A stretch of 20,974 nucleotides of DNA from NCBI GenBank assembly GCA_023461275.1, contig JAEYMI010000025.1:1-20974 (forward strand), written 5' to 3'. Every line of letters begins with the position of its first letter. Position 1 is the stretch's first letter. Positions 1-13,269 of the stretch are shown here, piece after piece. Both the position numbers and the translations under genes were made by a program. This DNA comes from Actinomycetes bacterium (lineage in GTDB: Bacteria; Actinomycetota; Actinomycetes; Mycobacteriales; Mycobacteriaceae). The notes under the pieces are model-generated. The model saw nothing but the letters and a program-made list of their open reading frames with translations. It was not told the origin of the DNA and did not search any database.

Positions 1-2652
<2,652 letters not shown>

Positions 2653-2658
2653 TTGTTA

Positions 2659-2663
2659 CCTTT
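2659..2663 (-). promoter_or_regulatory. rpoC ribosome-binding site
   Basis: The minus strand reads AAAGG, 6 nt before the GTG at 2652. It fixes the rpoC start together with the conserved N-terminal residues encoded immediately downstream. Confidence 0.7.
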
Positions 2664-2676
2664 CGAGAGCTCTGTC

Positions 2677-2723
2677 AAAAAAGTGGTCGGTTGCCGCCGG
2701 TCACGTGGTGCGCGACCGGCGGC
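2677..2723 (-). terminator. Hairpin plus T-tract between rpoB and rpoC (possible attenuator or mRNA-processing site)
   Basis: In the 79-nt rpoB-rpoC gap the minus strand carries a perfect 10-bp GC-rich stem (arms 2714-2723 and 2693-2702, GCCGCCGGTC/GACCGGCGGC, 11-nt loop). A 10-nt spacer follows, then six T residues (2682-2677). This resembles an intrinsic terminator, but the T-tract is further from the stem than usual, and rpoC must be expressed. Partial attenuation, an RNase cleavage site or simple mRNA stabilisation are all possible. Confidence 0.45.
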
Positions 2724-2731
2724 GGCGAGAG

Positions 2732-6244
<3,513 letters not shown>

Positions 6245-6383
6245 GAACTTGAACCTAGCTAGCGGTGCTATGGCTTGATGGGCCGTTCGCCGGTGTCACC
6301 TGAAACGGCGATCACCGCGGCACACGCACAACAAGGGTGGCTCGTGGAAGGATCGAAGTTCGGACAGGAGGCAGCCAGCGCAA
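6245..6383 (-). other. Long rpoB 5' leader with a small hairpin
   Basis: If the promoter at 6390-6420 is used, the rpoB mRNA has a leader of about 140 nt. It contains a weak stem (GCCGTT at 6282-6287 pairing with AACGGC at 6304-6309, with an inner GGT/ACC pairing). No known riboswitch or leader peptide was recognised. Confidence 0.35.
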
Positions 6384-6389
6384 CGTCCA

Positions 6390-6420
6390 ACTGTAGCAGA
6401 AAATAGACGCACTTTGTCAA
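6390..6420 (-). promoter_or_regulatory. Candidate rpoB promoter
   Basis: On the minus strand a perfect -35 box TTGACA (6420-6415) is followed, after 19 nt, by TACAGT (6395-6390), preceded by TG one base upstream (an extended -10 arrangement). The site is in an AT-rich patch within otherwise GC-rich DNA, facing rpoB. The 19-bp spacer is slightly long, but the box quality and location make it the best promoter in the window. Transcription would start near 6383. Confidence 0.6.
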
Positions 6421-6654
6421 GTCACGTCTTGAAGTGATGTCGCGCAAGGGCTGCCTGAGCGTCGATCACTGGTCACAGATTGGCCCGACAACGGCGCCAC
6501 GTCAAGCGGAACGCGCAGATTCGTTGCAGAAAACCGCCCGACCACCTGCGCGAAGGGGTTTCGGGCACGTCGAATCAGGGCGAAAGTCCCTCTGCCGGCC
6601 GTGGGGCGTTCATGGGGTATTCATCGTCGACGGGGTCGTCGGGGGTCGTTCGGG
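6421..6654. other. Non-coding stretch upstream of the rpoB promoter
   Basis: Part of the 674-bp gap between the GNAT gene and rpoB. I see no gene with convincing start, codon use or family similarity on either strand here. The plus-strand open frames in it are short and low-complexity. Confidence 0.5.
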
Positions 6655-6696
6655 GGGCGGGCGCGCGTCGGGGTCGGGCGGGCGCGCGTCGGGGGC
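6655..6696. repeat. Two-copy 21-bp G-rich tandem repeat
   Basis: Two near-identical 21-bp units (6655-6675 and 6676-6696) begin GGGCGGGCGCGCGTCGGGG. They sit in a plus-strand G-run-rich tract (about 6640-6699) with many GGG/GGGG clusters, compatible with G-quadruplex formation on the plus strand and C-rich RNA from the minus strand. The tract directly abuts the first 94-bp hairpin repeat. Confidence 0.65.
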
Positions 6697-6701
6697 GGGT
6701 C

Positions 6702-6864
6702 GGAAAAGCGCCCCGGAGCGAGGCACCGTGACCGCTACGTCAATCGCGGCCCGCTCACGGGCGGTTTTCCCATCGCGGATCGCGGTCTGACGAAAGGAAA
6801 ACCACCCAGCAGCGCCGCACCGTGACCGCTACGTCAACCGCTGCCCGCTCTCGGGTGGATTTCC
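6702..6864 (+). repeat. Hairpin repeat array 1: two 69-bp elements at 94-bp period
   Basis: Two related elements occupy 6702-6770 and 6796-6864. Each begins GGAAAA and ends (T/A)TTTCC, and the two are separated by a 25-bp linker starting CATCGCG; a similar CATCGCG sequence follows the second copy. Both share the core GACCGCTACGTCAA at an exact 94-bp offset. The arms of each element pair imperfectly over about 20 bp. The same element occurs in reverse orientation at 20138-20394. The array lies between the end of the GNAT gene and the rpoB promoter. Confidence 0.85.
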
Positions 6865-6918
6865 CATCGCGAATCACAGCCCGACGGCAGCTCGACGTCT
6901 CGGGCCGGGTCGACGTCC

Positions 6919-7434
6919 TTACGGCAAGGTTCGACGAAACCGCACGTCGTGCACGCCGGGGTTGGCGTAATCGGCACGCCGGCCGCCGTCGAGAACCCAT
7001 CCGTCGCGCTCGTAGAACCGCTGGGCCCGGGCATTGCCCTCCAGCATCCACAAAACCGCGTCCCGGTGGCCGGCCGCGACGAGTTCGGCCCGGCCCGCGG
7101 ACATCAGCAGCCGTCCGAGGCCGGTCCCCCACCGCGGCGGGTCGACGTAGAAGCCGAATACCTCACCGCGAGGCGACTGGTCGGACGCTCCTTCACCCAA
7201 CGTGCCTTCGGCCACCGTGACGTGCCCGCAGATCACGCCGTCGTCGTCGGCGACCAGGGTGTAATGCCCGGGCAGCCGCGACGTGAAGTCGTACCGCGAC
7301 GCCCGCTGCTCGACGTCGAGGCCGTCGAGAAGGTCGTCGGGCAGCAGACCCCGGTAGCCGACCTGCCAGGAGCGCACATGCGCCGCCGCGACGCCGAGCG
7401 CGTCGTCGGGGGTGGCCGGCCGGATGGTGGTCAT
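6919..7434 (-). CDS. GNAT-family N-acetyltransferase
   Basis: A 171-aa single-domain GNAT protein, expected to transfer an acetyl group from acetyl-CoA to an amine; the substrate is unknown. It starts MTTIRPATPDDALGVAAAHV, typical of the family's first strand and helix. The acetyl-CoA-binding motif A is at about residues 94-115 (GFYVDPPRWGTGLGRLL), with WGTGLG in place of the more usual RGxGxG. Motif B follows at about 128-146 (LEGNARAQRFYERDGW, with the Asn and Phe-Tyr of the family). The ATG at 7434 matches the natural N-terminus, though its ribosome-binding site is weak. It stands alone between the mce operon and rpoB on the same strand and looks unrelated to either. It could be a metabolite, antibiotic or protein acetyltransferase. 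Confidence 0.9.
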   Translation of the reverse strand: MTTIRPATPDDALGVAAAHVRSWQVGYRGLLPDDLLDGLDVEQRASRYDFTSRLPGHYTLVADDDGVICGHVTVAEGTLGEGASDQSPRGEVFGFYVDPPRWGTGLGRLLMSAGRAELVAAGHRDAVLWMLEGNARAQRFYERDGWVLDGGRRADYANPGVHDVRFRRTLP

Positions 7435-7505
7435 GGTTGCCAGGGTGACCGATACGCAGGTGGACTGTCACATGATTTTCTGGGTGGCCACCACGGCAGA
7501 TCTAC

Positions 7506-7571
7506 AAATACCGGAGTATCTGGCTAATACTGGGGAAACTACGCCGGTATTAGCCAGATACTCCGGTGTTT
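7506..7571. terminator. Long inverted repeat (28-bp arms, 10-nt loop) downstream of the mce operon
   Basis: Arms 7506-7533 and 7544-7571 pair along their whole length, with a perfect 21-bp block (7510-7530 with 7547-7567). The two imperfect positions (7509/7568 and 7531/7546) are T/G on the plus strand, so they form G-U wobbles in plus-strand RNA and C/A mismatches in minus-strand RNA. The element is AT-richer than its surroundings. It lies 82 nt after the last mce operon stop codon and 72 nt before the GNAT start. A terminator for the operon is the simplest reading, but the stem is unusually long and no strong T-tract follows on the minus strand. An operator or the abutted ends of a lost mobile element are alternatives. 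Confidence 0.6.
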
Positions 7572-7652
7572 AGTTCAGAGGTCGAGAACAATCCGCAAAG
7601 CCTGGTCGTGGCCGCTTATTGAAACCAATAGAACCACAACCGGGCACGACGA

Positions 7653-8510
7653 TCAGAAGGGCTCGACCTCGGAGATCAGCCACTGATCACCCTTTTTGAC
7701 CATCGCGAACTGCACGCGCGGCACACCGCTGTTGGTGGCCTGCCCGTTCTGCGACTCGCTGATGATCATGTTGGCGACGATGGTCGCGGTCGAGCCGTCA
7801 CCATCGCCCGACAGGTTGCTCACCCCGAGCGCATCGACGCGACAATCGGCGACCGCCTTGGTTTGCTGCAGGATCTGCTTCTGCTGCGGAAGGTACTTGT
7901 CGAACTCGGCGAGCGCCTTGCCGGTGAGCGCCGCGCGGGCCTTCTTGGACCAGGCGTCGACGTCGGTTCCGTTGGCGGCGATCGCGACGCACACCTTGTC
8001 CTGGGCCTGCGACGTCAGCTCGGTGGTCGCGGCCTGGTCGACGAACGCCTTGTTCGCACCGATGCTGGCGCCCGGATGCAGGCCGGCGATCAGCGCGAAA
8101 ATGCCCAGCAGCAAGGCGATTCCGCCGAGCGTCGCGGCCAGACGTGCACTGAACCGGCCCGACGGGGTGGCGGCTCGGACCCGGCCCGGCCCGCGGCCGA
8201 GTCGTCGCTTCTTGTCCTCGGGACCCGGTGTCGGGGGCGGCGCGGACGGCTTGATCGTCGACACCCGCGACACTGGACGCGTCTTGCCGGCGGGCTTCGT
8301 CGGCGTCGCCGCGGGCTTCGTCGACGTGTCGGTGGGCGCCGTCGACGTGCCGGTGGGCGCTGTCGATGACTCCGTGGGCGCCGTCGACGTGTCTGCAGGC
8401 GCCGTCGACGTGCCGGTGGGCGCCGTCGACGAAGGGCTACGGCCGGCGACCCGCGGGGTGGATCGTCGCTTCGGGGCGGGTTTGCCGGTGGGCTTGCGAG
8501 GTCCGGTCAT
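7653..8510 (-). CDS. Mce-associated membrane protein (Mam), repeat-bearing
   Basis: A 285-aa protein, the last gene of the mce operon. Residues 1-119 are a positively charged, Pro/Thr/Ser-rich cytoplasmic tail containing tandem 7-residue repeats of STAPT(G/D/E)T type (about residues 28-76). One membrane helix follows (about 124-143, LAATLGGIALLLGIFALIAG). The extracytoplasmic part (about 150-285) has the fold pattern of Mce-associated/NTF2-like proteins, ending in the typical KGDQWLISEVEPF. Two cysteines (KVCVA and ADCRV) could form a disulfide. The ATG at 8510 overlaps the upstream stop codon (TGATG), indicating translational coupling. Mam proteins are thought to stabilise Mce complexes; this role is assigned by family and position. 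The repeat tail is unusual and probably variable between strains. Confidence 0.85.
   Translation of the reverse strand: MTGPRKPTGKPAPKRRSTPRVAGRSPSSTAPTGTSTAPADTSTAPTESSTAPTGTSTAPTDTSTKPAATPTKPAGKTRPVSRVSTIKPSAPPPTPGPEDKKRRLGRGPGRVRAATPSGRFSARLAATLGGIALLLGIFALIAGLHPGASIGANKAFVDQAATTELTSQAQDKVCVAIAANGTDVDAWSKKARAALTGKALAEFDKYLPQQKQILQQTKAVADCRVDALGVSNLSGDGDGSTATIVANMIISESQNGQATNSGVPRVQFAMVKKGDQWLISEVEPF
8278..8430. repeat. 21-bp tandem repeat inside the mam gene
   Basis: Five clear 21-bp units run from 8320 to 8424 (unit consensus GTCGACGTGCCGGTGGGCGCC), with a partial sixth to 8430 and two degenerate units at 8278-8319. The period is a multiple of three, so copy-number changes would keep the frame and lengthen or shorten the STAPTxT tail. 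Confidence 0.85.
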
Positions 8511-9328
8511 CAGTTGCCACCACCCTCTGCCGGGGCATCCTGGGCCGGAGCGGGGGCCTGCTCAGTCGAACCGCCCGCACCACCCGCGCCCGCCGCACCG
8601 TCGCCGGAGCCGGAGTCGGCGTAGCTGACCGCGTTGAGCGGCACGATGTCCGACGCTTTCCACTGGTCGTCGTTGACACGGTTCATCGCGACCGAGAAGC
8701 CCATCGTCTGGGTGACGCCGGACTCCCCCTCGCGCTTGGACGTCGCGGCCACGTACACCAGGACCTTGGCGTTGCCCTCGGAGGCGTCGACCTCGATCGG
8801 CGCGCTGCGCACCAGGCGTGAGGTGAGCGTCGCGGCCTGCGGACCGGCCTGACTGAGCATCGAATTCAGGTTGTTCACGTCCTGCTGGGTGATCTGGGTG
8901 AGCGCCTTGCCGGTCAGCGAGGCATCGATCCGACGCTTCCACTCACCGGTGTCCTTGGGATTGACGGTGGTGACGTTGAGGATCGCCCGCTCGGCGCCGT
9001 CGACGGCCGCGTCCCGCGCGGTTTGCGTCGGCGCGTCGACGAAGTAGGCCTGATAGCCGCGGATACCGAAGAACACCGCAGCCGCCGCAGCGACGACCAC
9101 GGCAACGATCGCCGCAATACCGACCCACCGCGACACACCTGCGGTCGCGGAGTCGGTCGCAGGGTCGGTGACGGTCCGGCCGGCTGCGGATCGACCCGCA
9201 CGTGCCGAATCCGAGGCAGCCGACGACCCGGCCGACGACTCAGCGGCCGACGACGACGACTCAGCCGACGCGGAATCGGTCGACGACGAATCGGTCGCTA
9301 CGGACTCGGTCGATGTGGAATCAGACAT
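8510..9328 (-). CDS. Mce-associated membrane protein (Mam), Ser-rich N-terminus
   Basis: A 272-aa protein encoded 49 nt after mceF. Residues 1-66 are a Ser/Ala/Thr/Asp-rich low-complexity tail. A single membrane helix spans about 68-88 (WVGIAAIVAVVVAAAAAVFF). The outer domain (about 95-240) carries the usual Mam pattern: AARDAA-type helix, EWKRRIDASLTGKAL, then strands ending DDQWKASDIVPLNA. A Gly/Ala/Gln/Pro-rich C-terminal tail follows. The ATG at 9328 is the only start that keeps the low-complexity tail, but its ribosome-binding site is weak. It overlaps the next mam gene by one base (TGATG). It likely assists assembly or stability of the Mce transporter at the membrane; this is inference from family and context. 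Confidence 0.85.
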   Translation of the reverse strand: MSDSTSTESVATDSSSTDSASAESSSSAAESSAGSSAASDSARAGRSAAGRTVTDPATDSATAGVSRWVGIAAIVAVVVAAAAAVFFGIRGYQAYFVDAPTQTARDAAVDGAERAILNVTTVNPKDTGEWKRRIDASLTGKALTQITQQDVNNLNSMLSQAGPQAATLTSRLVRSAPIEVDASEGNAKVLVYVAATSKREGESGVTQTMGFSVAMNRVNDDQWKASDIVPLNAVSYADSGSGDGAAGAGGAGGSTEQAPAPAQDAPAEGGGN

Positions 9329-9377
9329 AGGGCGTCACTGTAACTGCGGTCACCTGAGAGAAAACCAAACCCCGACC

Positions 9378-10628
9378 TCAGCGCGGTGCCACGGGGCGCA
9401 CGCCGAGCAGCGCCGCCATCTGGGTCGCGATGGGGTTCAGGTTCAGCTTGTCCGGGTCCTTCTTCGGCACGTTGTCCCACGGCTGCGGCGTGGACGGATC
9501 GGCGTACACCGAGCGCGCCGCACCACGAACGCTGGTCGGGTTGCCGAACGGCACCGTGCACTGCGCGTTGACGTTGAACGGGAAATCGTCGTAGTGCACG
9601 TCGAAGCTCGGGTCGCGCTTCTTGATGTTGCGGATCATCTCCGACGTCCCGCCATAGCCCTGCGTACACGGCACCGGGTTGTTGGTCTCCAGGACCGCAC
9701 CGAAGTGGATCTGACCGTCGCCGGGCGCCGGCGTGTGGCTACCCGCCGAGAGCGCCGAGAGCATCGCGAACGTCGGCCCCGTCGCGAACGACGTCGGGGC
9801 GATCGTCCGCAACGTACCGGCAAGCTGCTTGGTCACCGTGGACAGGTCGCCACCGTTCTTCTGGATCAGCTCCGAGATCTGGGTGGCCGACGCCGTTCCG
9901 GTGGTCAGCAGTCGACGCAGATCCGGATCCGACGACGCCAGCGTGGCGGTGATCAGATTCAGATTGCGTGACCACGTGAGGATCTCGTCGGACTGAGCGG
10001 CCTGCGTGGACAACACGGTGTTCGAGTTCTGGATCAGCGAGATCGTCGCCGGCAGGTTGTCGACGCCGGCCCGCGACAGCTTCGACAGTGAATCGACCAG
10101 ACGGGTCAGGTTGTCACCCTGACCGTTGAACGCCTTACCGAGTTCGACGATGACGGTGTGCAGGTCGTCGATCGGGATCGACGAGGTGAAGTCGATGGCC
10201 GAGGCCACCACATCCTCCAGCGGCGGCGGCACCGACGCCTTGGTGATCACCGACCCGTCCTTGAGGAAGGGCCCGTCGGTCGACGTGGGTTGCAGGTCGA
10301 TGAACTGCTCACCGATCGCCGATCGGTTGGCCACCACAGCCGTTGCCGACGCCGGGATCTCGGGTCCGCCGGACTCGAGTTCCAGCGTGGCCGCGACACC
10401 GGTGGGCGACAGATTCAGCGGTCCGACGCGACCCACCGGAACACCCTGATAGGTGACCTCGGCGTTGGTGAAGATGCCACCGGAGTCGGGAAGCTGCGCG
10501 GTCACCTTGTACTGGCCGATCCCGGCCAGCGCGGGGATGCGCGCGTACTTCCAGCCGACGTAGGCCATCGCGAGCAGGCCGACGATGACGAACGTGATCA
10601 GCTGGATCTTGACTGTCTTGGAGATCAT
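9378..10628 (-). CDS. mceF: MCE-family protein MceF
   Basis: A 416-aa substrate-binding/tunnel subunit of the Mce lipid importer. An N-terminal membrane anchor spans about residues 8-27 (IQLITFVIVGLLAMAYVGW). The MCE (MlaD-like) domain runs about 39-112 and contains the typical VTYQGVPVGRVGPL and the end strand EQFIDLQP. A long helical region (about 140-300) follows, expected to build the shaft through the periplasm. The C-terminal region holds two cysteines (VPCTQG and AQCTVP) that may pair. The ATG at 10628 overlaps the mceE stop by 4 nt (ATGA). It is the sixth and last mce gene of the set, the usual place for mceF. Confidence 0.95.
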   Translation of the reverse strand: MISKTVKIQLITFVIVGLLAMAYVGWKYARIPALAGIGQYKVTAQLPDSGGIFTNAEVTYQGVPVGRVGPLNLSPTGVAATLELESGGPEIPASATAVVANRSAIGEQFIDLQPTSTDGPFLKDGSVITKASVPPPLEDVVASAIDFTSSIPIDDLHTVIVELGKAFNGQGDNLTRLVDSLSKLSRAGVDNLPATISLIQNSNTVLSTQAAQSDEILTWSRNLNLITATLASSDPDLRRLLTTGTASATQISELIQKNGGDLSTVTKQLAGTLRTIAPTSFATGPTFAMLSALSAGSHTPAPGDGQIHFGAVLETNNPVPCTQGYGGTSEMIRNIKKRDPSFDVHYDDFPFNVNAQCTVPFGNPTSVRGAARSVYADPSTPQPWDNVPKKDPDKLNLNPIATQMAALLGVRPVAPR

Positions 10629-11950
10629 CGGCCACCCCGGATCATGCCGAGCGTGCCGTCGATGAACCGCTGCCCCGGATTGGCGGCCGGCGGGATCGGC
10701 CGATTACCCGATTGCGGTGCCGCGGCGGGACTTCCGTAGCCGGGATTCATCGGATACGTCCCTCCCGACGGCGGCGTGTTGGGCCCGAGGCGGGCGTTCG
10801 GTGCCGGCGGCAGCAGCGTGATCGTCGGCCAACCCCACCGCGGCCCGTTGCCGTTGACGTACGGGTTGCCCTTGAAGACGGGCACGTCGTGACGCTTGGG
10901 CGGCGAGTACTTCGGCGTGCCCTGCCCGACGCCGAGCGCCTCGATGGCGTTCAGGGTGCGCAGGTCGACGGTGAGGAACAGGTTCGTCGAATCACCGTGC
11001 ACGCCGGGCAGCAACCAGTCCGGGTACGGGTGGGTGAGCATCAGCGGTGCGGCGGTGATCAAATCCGGTGCGGCCTTGGCCAATTCGGACAGGATCGGGC
11101 GCAATGCCTTGAGGTCGTTGATGATCGCGGTGCGCGACTTGCCGAGCACGTCGGTGCCCACCTGACCGAGGCGGTCGAGTTTGGTCAGCAGGTCCACGAA
11201 CTGCGGACGCTGCGACTCGAGCACCTCGATGCCGGCCGGCAATTCCTTGAGGATGCGGTCGATCTGCACCGTTTGGTTCGCCGTCCGGGCCGACAGCTTG
11301 TCCAGACCGTCGATCGCGGAGACGATGTCGTCGCGCTGCTGGTTCAGCCCGTTGATCAGCTTCTCCGAATTGTTCAGCAGGCCTTTGAGATTGCTCGATC
11401 CCTTGCCGTCGAGTGCCCGGTTGAGTTCGGTGACGATCGGCTGCAGCTGGTTGATGCCACCACCGTTGAGCAGCATCGCCAACGCACCGAGAACCTGCTC
11501 GATGTCGGTGGCGGTTCGCGTGCGCGACAACGGAATCGGATCGGTCTCGGGCTGACGCGGGGCGGTCTGACTGTTCTTCGGCTCGTCGAGCGCGACGAAC
11601 TTCTCACCGAGCAGCGAGGTCTGCTGAACCGCGGCGGTCGCCTGATCCGACAGGTCGACCTCGTTCTTCACCTTGACCTTGACCTGGGCGTACCACTGAT
11701 CCGGCGGCACCTCGATGGACACCACCCGACCGACCGGAATGCCGTTCTGCTTCACCACCGACTGCGGCACGAGGTCGAGGACGTCCTCGAACTGCAGCAG
11801 GTAGGTGCGGGCATCGGATCCGGTGTCCACACCGCCGGGCAGCGGGATCGACTGGATGCCGTTGCTACCACAACCGGCCAGCGCGACCACCGTGCACGCG
11901 GTGGCGGCGGCAACTGCGGTGCGCACCGCGCGTCGACGCAGGATGCTCAT
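10625..11950 (-). CDS. mceE: MCE-family lipoprotein MceE
   Basis: A 441-aa lipoprotein subunit of the Mce importer (LprK-type in mycobacteria). The N-terminus has an Arg-rich n-region (ILRRRAVR), a hydrophobic stretch and a lipobox VALAGC with Cys27 as the predicted lipidated residue. The MCE domain follows (about 45-125), containing QNGIPVGRVVSIEV and LLGEKFVAL. Helical shaft segments cover about 145-300. The C-terminal 80 residues are rich in Pro, Gly and Asn. The ATG at 11950 overlaps the mceD stop (TGATG), and its own stop overlaps mceF by 4 nt. Fifth position in the mce cluster plus the lipobox make the assignment firm. Confidence 0.95.
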   Translation of the reverse strand: MSILRRRAVRTAVAAATACTVVALAGCGSNGIQSIPLPGGVDTGSDARTYLLQFEDVLDLVPQSVVKQNGIPVGRVVSIEVPPDQWYAQVKVKVKNEVDLSDQATAAVQQTSLLGEKFVALDEPKNSQTAPRQPETDPIPLSRTRTATDIEQVLGALAMLLNGGGINQLQPIVTELNRALDGKGSSNLKGLLNNSEKLINGLNQQRDDIVSAIDGLDKLSARTANQTVQIDRILKELPAGIEVLESQRPQFVDLLTKLDRLGQVGTDVLGKSRTAIINDLKALRPILSELAKAAPDLITAAPLMLTHPYPDWLLPGVHGDSTNLFLTVDLRTLNAIEALGVGQGTPKYSPPKRHDVPVFKGNPYVNGNGPRWGWPTITLLPPAPNARLGPNTPPSGGTYPMNPGYGSPAAAPQSGNRPIPPAANPGQRFIDGTLGMIRGGR

Positions 11951-13269
11951 CAGTTACCTCCGTTTCCGGGCTTGGGGGTCGGCTTCGGGGCGGGCTTGGG
12001 AACCGTGGTCGCCGGCGGCGCCACATTCAGGTTCGGATCCTGGTTGCCGGGCACCGTGCCGGGAACCGGCGCACGCTGCAGCTTGTTGCCGCTCATGATG
12101 CCGAACGGCAGCACCGGCAGGATCGGGTCGATGCCCTTCTGGATCATCATGCCCAGTTCCTCACAGCGGCTGATGATCGGCGCCAACGTCGTCGAAAACT
12201 GTTTGGCCGCAGGGTTTCCGGGCAACAGCACACCCAGATCGAGCAACCGGCACTGCGCGCCGATCAGGTCTTGCAGATCGGGGATCACCACGCGCATCGC
12301 CAGCGTGCCGGACTCGGCGTCGTAGGCGTTGACCAGGTTGTTGATGGTGATCGGCAGGACGGTCAGGACCTCTTTGAGAGATTCCTTGCTGTCCAGCAAC
12401 GCCTGCGTCGTCGGCTGCAGGTCCTTGAGTGTCTCACCGAGTTGTTCCCGGTTGTCCTGCACAAAGGTCGCCACGTCGCCGAGCGCCACCGACAACCTGT
12501 TCAGCGCGGTGGACAGCTGCTGCCGCTCACCGGCCAGGAAGGAGTTGAAGTTGGCCATCTGCGAGTTGAATTGCCGCACCTGGGCGTCGTTTTCGGCGAG
12601 TGCCCCGACGAAGGTGTTCAGGTTCTTCACCGTGTCGACGAGGTTCCCACGCGAATCGCTCAGCGTGGTCGACGCCTTGGACAGCTGCTCGATCGCCGAA
12701 CCGAGCTGTGCGCCATTGCCTTTGAGGTTGTCCGCGCCGGTGGCGATGACGTCGCTGACGGCGCCGTCCTTGTTGGCGCCCTGCGGGCCCAGTGACGTCG
12801 AGAGCTTCTGCACGCTGGCGTAGAGCTCGTCGACCTCGACGGGGACCATCGTCTGATTCTTGGTCAGCGTGATGTCCCGCGAAGCCTTGGGACCACCGGA
12901 GTAGACCGGTGTCAGCTGGACGAACCGGTCGGCGACGACCGACGGAATCACCTGCACCGCACGGACATCGGCGGGCAGATCAACACCACGGTCGACGGTC
13001 ATGGTGACGTTGACGGTGTCACCCTGCGGGGTCACCGTGTTCACCTTGCCCACCGGCACACCGAGGACACGCACGTCTGAACCGGGATAGATGCCGACCG
13101 AGCGGGCGAAGGTCGCGTTGATCTTGGTGGTGTTCAACGAGTTGAACAGCCACCACAGACCGCTGCCCACCACGAGCGCCGCGATCAGCCCGAGGGTCAG
13201 GAAGACGATGTGACGCGGGGTGAACCAGCTGCCGGGGCCGGTCGTTTTCGTGAGGTCGGGTGCGGTCAT
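11950..13269 (-). CDS. mceD: MCE-family protein MceD
   Basis: A 439-aa subunit of the Mce importer. The membrane anchor is at about residues 21-42 (IVFLTLGLIAALVVGSGLWW). The MCE domain covers about 49-125, with GSDVRVLGVPVGKVNTV and the closing strand DRFVQLTPVY. A long coiled helical region (about 150-310) contains many Gln, Asn and Leu residues. Two cysteines (AQCRLL and SRCEEL) could form a disulfide. The tail is Pro/Lys-rich (VPKPAPKPTPKPGN), as often seen in actinobacterial MceD. It starts at the ATG at 13269, overlapping the mceC stop (TGATG), and its stop overlaps the mceE start in the same way. Confidence 0.95.
   Translation of the reverse strand: MTAPDLTKTTGPGSWFTPRHIVFLTLGLIAALVVGSGLWWLFNSLNTTKINATFARSVGIYPGSDVRVLGVPVGKVNTVTPQGDTVNVTMTVDRGVDLPADVRAVQVIPSVVADRFVQLTPVYSGGPKASRDITLTKNQTMVPVEVDELYASVQKLSTSLGPQGANKDGAVSDVIATGADNLKGNGAQLGSAIEQLSKASTTLSDSRGNLVDTVKNLNTFVGALAENDAQVRQFNSQMANFNSFLAGERQQLSTALNRLSVALGDVATFVQDNREQLGETLKDLQPTTQALLDSKESLKEVLTVLPITINNLVNAYDAESGTLAMRVVIPDLQDLIGAQCRLLDLGVLLPGNPAAKQFSTTLAPIISRCEELGMMIQKGIDPILPVLPFGIMSGNKLQRAPVPGTVPGNQDPNLNVAPPATTVPKPAPKPTPKPGNGGN

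Noticed and set aside
6434..6825. Short plus-strand frames upstream of rpoB
   Set aside because: They translate to Gly/Arg/Ser-rich sequence from the G-rich tract and run into hairpin repeats; no start signals or homology.
10712..12325. A 537-codon plus-strand frame, and similar ones opposite the other mce genes and mkl
   Set aside because: These are mirror frames of high-GC coding sequence; the minus-strand frames have clear family signatures and tight operon overlaps.
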